Source of the DNA: Rubrivivax sp.
GTDB lineage: Bacteria; Pseudomonadota; Gammaproteobacteria; Burkholderiales; Burkholderiaceae_C
DNA length: 50,323 bases
Reading direction: 5' to 3'
Assembly (NCBI GenBank): GCA_020852865.1
Contig: JADYZZ010000025.1
Coordinates: forward strand, 1 to 50,323
Shown: positions 44,464-50,323 of the stretch, piece after piece
Layout: each line of letters opens with the position of its first letter
Position numbering within the stretch: the first letter of the stretch is position 1
Notes under the pieces: model-generated
What the model was told of the DNA's origin: nothing
Databases searched by the model: none
The model's input: only the letters and a program-made list of their open reading frames with translations
Program-made: the position numbers and the translations under genes

Positions 44464-45828
44464 TCACCGCGGCCGGCCGATGCACCGGTAATCGAAGCCG
44501 AGCGACTTCAGCAGCGCCGGGTCGTACTGGTTGCGTCCGTCGAAGATGAGCGGCTGCACGAGTGCGGCCTTCATCGCGTCGAAGTCGGGGTTGCGGAACT
44601 CGCGCCATTCGGTCACCAGCACCAGCGCGTCGGCGCCCTCGAGTGCGGCCGCCTGATTCGGCACGAAGGCCAGGCGCGGCGTGCCTTCGAGCGCGCGCGC
44701 AGCCTCGTCCATCGCCACCGGGTCGTAGGCGCGCAGCGCGGCGCCGCGGCGCGCCAGTTCGCGCACGATGACGCGGCTGGGCGCCTCGCGCATGTCGTCG
44801 GTGTTGGGCTTGAACGCCAGGCCCCACAGCGCGAAGGTGCGCCCGCTCAGGTCCTCGCCGAAGTGCTCGACGATCTTCGTCACCAGCACCTGCTTCTGGC
44901 GCTCGTTGGCCGCCTCCACCGCGCGCAGCACGCCCAGCTCCATGCCGGCCTCGCGCGCCGTGTGCTGCAGCGCCTGCACGTCCTTGGGAAAGCAGCTGCC
45001 GCCGTAGCCGGTGCCGGGGTAGAGAAAATGCGTGCCGATGCGCGGGTCGGCGCCGATGCCGCGGCGCACCGCCTCGATGTCGGCGCCCACGCGCTCGGCC
45101 AGCAGCGCCAGCTCGTTCATGAAGCTGATGCGCGTGGCCAGCATCGCGTTGGCCGCGTACTTGGTGAACTCGGCGCTGCGCAGGTCCATCACGAACATGC
45201 GCTCGTGGTTGCGCATGAAGGGCGTGTAGAGCGCGCGCATCAGCAGGATCGCCTCCTCGTCGTCGGCGCCCAGGATGATGCGGTCCGGGCGCATGCAGTC
45301 CTCGACCGCCGCGCCCTCCTTCAGGAATTCGGGGTTCGACACCACGGCGAAGCGCAGCCCGCTCACGGCGCTCGTGCCGCCCGCTGCGGCGGTGCCGCCC
45401 GCGCCGCGTTCGGCCAGCGCCGCGGCGATGGCCGCGCGCACCTTGTCGGCCGTGCCCACCGGCACCGTGCTCTTGTCGACCACGACCTTGTAGTCGGTCA
45501 TGTGGCGCCCGATCTCGCGCGCCGCCGCCAGCACATGCCTCAGGTCGGCCGATCCGTCCTCGTCGGGTGGCGTGCCCACGCCGATGAACTGCAGCGTGCC
45601 GTGCGCCACCGCGGCCGCGGTGTCGGTGGTGAAGTCCAGCCGCCCGGCCGCAGCGTTGCGCCGCACGATGTCCTCGAGCCCGGGCTCGTGGATCGGGATG
45701 CGGCCTTCCTTCAGCAGCGCGATCTTGCGCGCGTCGATGTCCAGGCACATCACGTGGTTGCCCATCTCCGAGAGACAGGCGCCGGTGACGAGGCCGACGT
45801 AGCCGGTGCCGATGACGGTGACTTTCAT
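44464..45828 (-). CDS. ugd: UDP-glucose 6-dehydrogenase
   Basis: This 454-residue protein has [20 protein letters not shown], the Ugd-specific [62 protein letters not shown], the catalytic cysteine in [11 protein letters not shown], and [19 protein letters not shown]. It oxidises UDP-glucose to UDP-glucuronate in two NAD-dependent steps. It differs from the WbpA/WecC type, so it is unlikely to supply the UDP-GlcNAcA needed by wbpB. It is transcribed away from gspE across a 291-nt gap without features other than a short repeat. Confidence 0.95.
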   Translation of the reverse strand: MKVTVIGTGYVGLVTGACLSEMGNHVMCLDIDARKIALLKEGRIPIHEPGLEDIVRRNAAAGRLDFTTDTAAAVAHGTLQFIGVGTPPDEDGSADLRHVLAAAREIGRHMTDYKVVVDKSTVPVGTADKVRAAIAAALAERGAGGTAAAGGTSAVSGLRFAVVSNPEFLKEGAAVEDCMRPDRIILGADDEEAILLMRALYTPFMRNHERMFVMDLRSAEFTKYAANAMLATRISFMNELALLAERVGADIEAVRRGIGADPRIGTHFLYPGTGYGGSCFPKDVQALQHTAREAGMELGVLRAVEAANERQKQVLVTKIVEHFGEDLSGRTFALWGLAFKPNTDDMREAPSRVIVRELARRGAALRAYDPVAMDEAARALEGTPRLAFVPNQAAALEGADALVLVTEWREFRNPDFDAMKAALVQPLIFDGRNQYDPALLKSLGFDYRCIGRPR

Positions 45829-46081
45829 GGGGGAGGGGCGACTCGCGGTTCGGGGTCGGGCTCGGGTTCGGGCAGGCCCGGCGTGGCACGCGCCGGGGGC
45901 GATGCTGCGAGGCTACCGCATGGTCGCGCGCGCGCGCCGCGGCCGCTGCTCGGGCGCAGCAAGATTTCTCGCCGGGGCGACTTGCGTTCGGCGTCCGCCG
46001 GCGCCGCGTTGCGCAGCGACGGACGTATGTGTGGCGCGCCGCGCCGACCGTCCGCGACGGCGACCGCGCACGCGCTCAGGC

Positions 46082-46117
46082 GCTCGACGCGTTCGACGCG
46101 CTCGACGCGCTCGACGC
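46082..46117. repeat. Tandem 9-bp repeat (GCTCGACGC) ending at the gspE stop
   Basis: Four units (GCTCGACGC, GTTCGACGC, GCTCGACGC, GCTCGACGC) lie immediately after the gspE TGA (46120-46122) as read on the minus strand. The rest of the 45829-46081 gap shows no recognisable gene. Slippage would change only the length of the gspE 3' region. Confidence 0.75.
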
Positions 46118-46119
46118 GC

Positions 46120-47820
46120 TCAAGGCTCCGCCTCCAGCGCCGTCTCGCCGCTCGGCAGCGACAGCACTTCGGCCACGCTGGTCTGACCCTGCCAGAACTT
46201 CAGCAGGCCGTCGTGCTGCAGCGGTCGGAAGCGTGCCGGCGCGCAGGCGCGCAGCGCGCGCGGCGAGATGTCGCCGCCGGCGAGCAGCTGGCGCAGCCGG
46301 TCGGTCGTGGGCAGGAACTCGTGCACGCCGGTGCGCCCTCGGTAGCCGGTGCCGCTGCAGCGCGCACAGCCCACCGGGCGCAGCCCGCGGTAGTCGGCTG
46401 CGTCGAGGCCCAGCGCGGCGGCGGCCTGCACCAGCTTCGGCGGCAGCTCGGCCAACGGCAAGGGTACGGCGCAGTGGCGGCAATGGCGCCGGATCAGCCG
46501 CTGCGCGATCACGCCGCGCACGCTGGCGGCGAGCAGGAACGGCTCGATGCCCATGTCCACGAGCCGCACGTAGGCCGACGCGGCGTCGTTGGTGTGCAGC
46601 GTCGACAGCACCTTGTGGCCGGTGAGCGAGGCCTGGATGGCGATGCGCGCGGTCTCGGTGTCGCGGATCTCGCCGATCATGATCGTGTCCGGGTCGTGCC
46701 TCAAGATTGCACGCAGCGCAGCCGGGAAGGTGAAGCCGATATCGGCCTGCACCTGGAACTGCGTCACGCCCGGCAACTGGTACTCGACCGGATCTTCCAC
46801 CGTCAGCACGCGCGTGCCGGCCACGTCGGTGGCGGCCAGCGCCGCGTACAGCGTCGTGCTCTTGCCCGAGCCGGTGGGGCCCGTGACGAGGATGATGCCG
46901 TCGGGCGCGCCGAGCCACTGCCCGAGCAGCGCCAGGTGGTCGGCTTCGAGGCCCAGGGCATCGAGCTGGAAGCGCCGTTGCGCCGTCTTGGGCAGCAGCC
47001 GCAGCACCACCGACTCGCCCTGCACGCCCGGGATCACGCTCACGCGCACCTCGGTGTCGATGCCGGCGGCACGCGTCGAGAAGCGCCCGTCCTGCGGCAG
47101 CCGGCGCTCGGCGATGTCGAGTCCGGCGATGAGCTTGATGCGGCTCACCACGGCGTCGAACTGGGCGCGCGCATGCGTCTCGGCATAGCGCAGTTCGCCG
47201 TCGACGCGGTAGCGGATCGCGAAGCCCTCGGCGGCGGCCTCGACGTGGATGTCCGAGGCGCCGAGGTCTGTCCCGCGCGCCAGCAGCGAGGCCACGAAAG
47301 CGACGATCGGCGCGTCCTGCGCCAGGCGACGCAGGTCGATGCTGCCGGCCAGCGCAGCCGGGGCCTGGGCGGCACCGATGTACAGCGCAGCCAGCGCCTG
47401 GAGCATCTCCTGGCTGGTGGCCAGCATCGGCTGCACGATGCGGCCCGCCGCGAGGCGCTGCACATGCTCGAGCAGTTCGGGCTGCAATGGATCGCAGGCC
47501 ACCAGCGCGAGCGCGGCTGTGCCTTGCGGGCAGGTGAAGGCCAGCCAGCGGCGCGCCAGGGCCTCGGGCAGTGCGAGCCGCGTGCCCAGGGCGGCGGCCG
47601 CCTGGCGCTGCAGTTCTTCATGGGCGCCCGCCTGCCACTGCGGCAGGCCGAGCTGGCGCGTCAGCGCTTCGTACAGCGTGGTCTCGGAGACGACGCCGTG
47701 CCGGATGAGGAGGGTGCCCAGGCGCGGTGCCGGCTCGACGCGCGCCTGTTCGGCCAGCGCGCGGTCGATGTCGGGCTGTGTCAGCGCACCCTGTGCAAGC
47801 AGGAGCTGGCCGAGGAGCAT
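46120..47820 (-). CDS. GspE/PilB family secretion ATPase
   Basis: This 566-residue ATPase powers type II secretion or type IV pilus assembly. Two N-terminal GspE_N-like modules (about 1-65) begin LLGQLLLAQGALTQPD. The catalytic part has the Asp-box region ASDIHVEA (about 188-195), Walker A GPTGSGKST (about 314-322), Walker B PDTIMIGEIRD (about 377-387) and a His box TGHKVLSTLHTNDAAS. A four-cysteine zinc site follows (CRHC about 447-450, CARC about 485-488). No gspF/pilC or pilin gene is adjacent in the window. The ATG at 47820 is preferred because the frame upstream has low-complexity, unconserved sequence. Confidence 0.9.
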   Translation of the reverse strand: MLLGQLLLAQGALTQPDIDRALAEQARVEPAPRLGTLLIRHGVVSETTLYEALTRQLGLPQWQAGAHEELQRQAAAALGTRLALPEALARRWLAFTCPQGTAALALVACDPLQPELLEHVQRLAAGRIVQPMLATSQEMLQALAALYIGAAQAPAALAGSIDLRRLAQDAPIVAFVASLLARGTDLGASDIHVEAAAEGFAIRYRVDGELRYAETHARAQFDAVVSRIKLIAGLDIAERRLPQDGRFSTRAAGIDTEVRVSVIPGVQGESVVLRLLPKTAQRRFQLDALGLEADHLALLGQWLGAPDGIILVTGPTGSGKSTTLYAALAATDVAGTRVLTVEDPVEYQLPGVTQFQVQADIGFTFPAALRAILRHDPDTIMIGEIRDTETARIAIQASLTGHKVLSTLHTNDAASAYVRLVDMGIEPFLLAASVRGVIAQRLIRRHCRHCAVPLPLAELPPKLVQAAAALGLDAADYRGLRPVGCARCSGTGYRGRTGVHEFLPTTDRLRQLLAGGDISPRALRACAPARFRPLQHDGLLKFWQGQTSVAEVLSLPSGETALEAEP

Positions 47821-47878
47821 CGGTCGGAACGTGAAGAGGGGAGCGTGGCGATCGGACGTCGAGCGCTCTGCTCGTGCC

Positions 47879-47910
47879 AAAGAAAAAAGGCGGGAGCCGA
47901 AGCTCCCGCC
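47879..47910 (-). terminator. Rho-independent terminator of the secreted-protein gene
   Basis: On the minus strand, stem GGCGGGAGC/GCTCCCGCC (9 bp, TTCG loop) is followed by TTTTTTCTTT. It stands 28 nt after the stop of the 47939-49627 gene and before gspE, so it separates the two transcripts. It is the best terminator in the window. Confidence 0.92.
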
Positions 47911-47938
47911 TGTGTCGCAACGGACCCGAGCCGTCCGA

Positions 47939-49627
47939 TTACTTGTTGTCGCGGTCGGCAGCGCGGCTGTAGTCGGGGCCGTCGTCGCCCTGGGCCGACG
48001 AGGCTTCGATGAAGTTGCCGTTGGCCGGGTTGTAGACGTAGTTCTGCACGCGGATCGACGAGGTCGGCGAGCTGATGCGCAGACGCGCATTGCCGCCGAC
48101 GTCATTGGCACCGAAGCTCGGCGAAGCCGCCGCTGCTGCGGCGTTCAGTGCGGCGTCGATCGCCATCGAGGTGTAGTAGCGCACCTCGTTCGGCTTGAGC
48201 GCGCCCGACTTGCCGTCGACTGACGAAATCCCAGCCAGATTGGTGCTCGCGCCCAGCGTGCCGTCGGCCAGCAGTGCCTGCACGATCGGCGACGCCGCCT
48301 GCACCGCGTCGGTGTTGATCACGCGCACCACGCTGTACCAGCCGCTGGCGGCCTGGGCCACGCCCGGCACGTAGTTGCGAACGTCGACGCGTACACCGTT
48401 CGTGATCAGGTTGTAGATCGGCGCCGCGCAGACCGGGTTGGCCGCTTCCTTCGAGTTGGCGAACTTCGACAGTGAGCCGCCCGTGACCTGGAATTGAGAG
48501 GTCGGAATCTGTGCCGTACCCGGGATCGCATAGCACAGGTAGAGCGTCTTGACCGGAGCCGCAGCGGCACCGGCGATCGTCGCCATGTCGCCCGCGGCCA
48601 GCGTCAAGGTCGCGCTCTTGCCGTCGGCCGCGATCACACCCGTACCGACCGCGGCCGCCGTGCAGTCGGCACCCAGGGTACCGAAGAACGCAACGCCGGG
48701 CACGCCGATCTGGAACTGGCCGGACACGTTCACGACCAGCCCGTTGGCCTCGACCACGCCCACCTGGGTGTTCGGGTTCGTTCCAAAGGTCGGGCCGACG
48801 CTCGAATAGGCATTCGTACCGCTCAGGTCGTACAGGCCGACGACCTTGTCCTTGACGTTGATGGAGCCGATGTTGAGCAAGGTCGTCGAGAGCAGGGTCA
48901 CGTCGGCGGCCGGGGCCACCTTGCCGTCACCGCTCGTGAACTTGGTGCCCAGCGACGGGATCAGAACGTCGATCTTGCCCAGTTCGGGCGTCGGCGCGTA
49001 CTTGGCCGAATCGGTTGCGGTGACGCCGACGGCCGTCTTCGACTGCGCGATCGGGGTCGTGTTGGTGGCGTCGGGACGGCTCGAATCGAACGGCGAACCC
49101 GCTGCGTTGGTGAGCGCCACGGTGACGTTGATCGACGCCGTGTCGCTGCCGCAGCCGTTGAGCGCAGGTGCGCCCAGCCACGAGCCGATCTTCGTGAGCG
49201 TCGCCGTGCCGGCACCAGTGCCCAGCACGATCTGCGAGCCGACGGTGTAGAGGAAGCCGGTGTTGAGCGTGAAGGTGGCCGTTACCGTCTTGTTGCCGTT
49301 GCTGAGCACCACGCTGCCGGCATCGGCGGTTTGCGTCGTGGTATTGGTCGGATCGGCCAACACAATCGCAGCAGCGGCCGGAGCTGCGGCCCATTCGCCG
49401 TTATCGAGCGTCCACGAGATCTTGAACGTGTTGGGGTTACCCGCGGTGCCCGACAGCGGCGTGGCCAGGGCGTAGTTGATCGTCGGCGCCGTGAGGTTCA
49501 CGGTGTTGTCGCCGAACACTTCGGCGGCGTAGTTCTTGTACGACGCCTGGATCGTGCCGGCACTCGCGGTGACGGCGACGCCTGCGAACGCGCTGGCCAG
49601 CAGGGCGGGAAGGAGTTTACGTTTCAT
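47939..49627 (-). CDS. Secreted protein of unknown function (possible surface-layer-like)
   Basis: This 562-residue protein has a clear signal peptide (MKRKLLPALLASAFAGVAVTASA, cited here in part; cleavage near residue 23). The mature chain is rich in Ala, Thr, Ser, Gly and Asn, with few Cys. A beta-rich, repetitive composition (for example VVLSNGNKTVTATFTLNTGF) suggests a surface or extracellular protein. The AT content is higher than in its neighbours and the terminator is strong, both consistent with high expression. GAGGAA lies nine bases before the ATG. No domain is recognised. It is near a GspE-type ATPase, so export by type II secretion is conceivable but unproven. Confidence 0.85.
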   Translation of the reverse strand: MKRKLLPALLASAFAGVAVTASAGTIQASYKNYAAEVFGDNTVNLTAPTINYALATPLSGTAGNPNTFKISWTLDNGEWAAAPAAAAIVLADPTNTTTQTADAGSVVLSNGNKTVTATFTLNTGFLYTVGSQIVLGTGAGTATLTKIGSWLGAPALNGCGSDTASINVTVALTNAAGSPFDSSRPDATNTTPIAQSKTAVGVTATDSAKYAPTPELGKIDVLIPSLGTKFTSGDGKVAPAADVTLLSTTLLNIGSINVKDKVVGLYDLSGTNAYSSVGPTFGTNPNTQVGVVEANGLVVNVSGQFQIGVPGVAFFGTLGADCTAAAVGTGVIAADGKSATLTLAAGDMATIAGAAAAPVKTLYLCYAIPGTAQIPTSQFQVTGGSLSKFANSKEAANPVCAAPIYNLITNGVRVDVRNYVPGVAQAASGWYSVVRVINTDAVQAASPIVQALLADGTLGASTNLAGISSVDGKSGALKPNEVRYYTSMAIDAALNAAAAAASPSFGANDVGGNARLRISSPTSSIRVQNYVYNPANGNFIEASSAQGDDGPDYSRAADRDNK

Positions 49628-49735
49628 GAGTGAGGTTCCTCGTTTGTTTCAGGAGATGACATCTCAACAAGCACGCCGATTCCCAGATGTTCCGTCAGCG
49701 GCCGCTGCACTCGCAAGATGTGACAGCTTCGGCGA

Positions 49736-49763
49736 GTATACGCACCGACACCTGGGGCGCAAC
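49736..49763 (-). promoter_or_regulatory. Possible promoter of the secreted-protein gene (TTGCGC-16-TATACT)
   Basis: On the minus strand TTGCGC (49758-49763) and TATACT (49736-49741) are 16 nt apart. The leader to the ATG at 49627 would be about 100 nt. The 280-nt gap (49628-49907) holds nothing else I recognise. Confidence 0.45.
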
Positions 49764-49907
49764 GGTGGAAAGTACGTCGACATTCGGGTGCTGTTGCTTT
49801 GTGGCTACGATGCAACGGTGACTCTTGCACGCGGGCCTGCCTCGGGGCAGGCGCTTCGTGGGCGCCGAGGCGCGCCATGGCGCCGCGCCGGGCGTTGCCG
49901 CCGCCCT

Positions 49908-50323
49908 TCAGCGGCCCCTCTTCATGGACTTCTGCAGCTCCTCGAGGATCAGCGGGTCGCTCACGGGCTTGCCGCTGCCTGCCGGCCCGACGGGCGCTGC
50001 CTTCGATGCGCCGGCCTCGGTGGTGGTGCCGCTGGGCGCATTCGGCGACGCGGGCTCGCGCCGCAGATAGGGCGCGGCCCCCGCCGCGCCGGATGCGGGT
50101 GTGGTGGGCGCAGCAGTCGCAGGCGCGGAAGCCGCCTCACCCGGCGGCGGCAGGCGGTAGGGCCTGGCCGCAGCCGCCGGGGCATCGATGGCGCCTGCCG
50201 GTGGTGCGGCGTCGCCCGTGGCGCGCGGCGGCCGCAGGCTCTGCGCCGGCGTGCTCGCGTCCCACGGGTACTGGCGGCGGAAGCTCTCGGTGATGGCGCG
50301 CGCCTCGAACTCGTCGGCGATGA
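49908..50323 (-). CDS. C-terminal part of an unidentified protein (start beyond window)
   Basis: The minus-strand frame is open from the right edge to a TGA at 49908-49910, giving 137 visible residues. The sequence shows FEARAITESFRRQYPWDAST, then a long Ala/Pro-rich, probably disordered stretch, and ends SGKPVSDPLILEELQKSMKRGR, cited here in part. I do not recognise the family. Codon bias is that of a real gene. It is transcribed towards the secreted-protein gene and could be in one functional group with it, but nothing visible proves that. Confidence 0.65.
   Translation of the reverse strand, partial: IADEFEARAITESFRRQYPWDASTPAQSLRPPRATGDAAPPAGAIDAPAAAARPYRLPPPGEAASAPATAAPTTPASGAAGAAPYLRREPASPNAPSGTTTEAGASKAAPVGPAGSGKPVSDPLILEELQKSMKRGR

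Noticed and set aside
44464..45828. This dehydrogenase as the missing WbpA
   Set aside because: Its N-terminus ([13 protein letters not shown]) and cysteine motif are of the UDP-glucose dehydrogenase type, unlike the WbpA/WecC pattern.
44152..48012. A 1286-codon plus-strand open frame opposite ugd and gspE
   Set aside because: It lies antisense to two well-identified genes and has no recognisable family; it is an artefact of third-position GC.
49624..49878. An 84-codon minus-strand ORF in the leader of the secreted-protein gene
   Set aside because: It runs over the likely promoter and ribosome-binding site and has no coding character.

Overview
The window looks like a chromosomal segment of a high-GC betaproteobacterium, most likely of the order Burkholderiales (Rubrivivax/Leptothrix/Comamonadaceae-like). 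This is inferred from very high GC, dense G/C-ending codons, frequent GTG/TTG starts, and gene neighbourhoods I know from that group: yqgE-ruvX-pyrR-pyrB-pyrC', gpmI/rhodanese/grxC/secB/gpsA, a UbiH-family hydroxylase next to dsbC, and Bordetella-like wlbABC. No rRNA, tRNA or CRISPR array was seen.

Bases 1-4762 (+) form a pyrimidine block: the 3' part of yqgE/algH, ruvX, pyrR, pyrB, a dihydroorotase-like gene that has lost metal-binding histidines (the ATCase-associated PyrC' type), and a PRPP-synthetase-like gene. A 25-codon ORF joins pyrB to pyrC' with ATGA overlaps at both ends. Bases 4916-9105 (+) carry housekeeping genes: gpmI, a membrane rhodanese, grxC, secB, gpsA. Bases 9317-13287 hold comF-trmL (-), divergent from a BioC-like methyltransferase and a SCO1 lipoprotein (+), then rpoH (-). 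A near-perfect CIRCE operator lies over the rpoH promoter. Bases 13441-18795 (-) hold a MASE1/CHASE-like hybrid histidine kinase directly behind ychF, and a MOSC protein. Bases 18925-25931 hold ubiH-like, dsbC, DUF3429, DUF3108 and enoyl-CoA hydratase genes (+), a fragment of a RraA-type gene, a PNPOx-like flavoprotein and lysS (-).

Bases 26003-45828 are a surface-polysaccharide locus. It opens with wbpB-wbpD-wbpE (wlbABC order) for a UDP-2,3-diacetamido-uronic acid. Next come an SDR epimerase, a second DegT aminotransferase, an acetyltransferase, a glycosyltransferase, a Wzx-like flippase, a WbpI-like 2-epimerase, a GT4 glycosyltransferase and a methyltransferase, nearly all overlapping or closely packed. 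An accessory AAA/DUF4143 ATPase interrupts the locus. It resumes with a third DegT aminotransferase, a PglC-like phosphoglycosyl transferase and a WbpM/PglF-type 4,6-dehydratase. On the opposite strand are wecB, a ribbon-helix-helix protein and ugd. No Wzy polymerase, Wzz or WbpA was found. The right end (-) has a GspE/PilB-type ATPase, a secreted protein of unknown function with a clear terminator, and the 3' end of another gene.

The most unusual signal is a family of exactly 50-bp imperfect palindromes at 9104-9153, 20839-20888, 21427-21476 and 37377-37426. In all four the upstream gene's TGA stop is made of one flanking T plus the first two bases of the palindrome, always in the context CTGAGCC. 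In three of four, CTGA also recurs at the right edge. This suggests a REP-like element with a fixed insertion point at CTGA stop codons.
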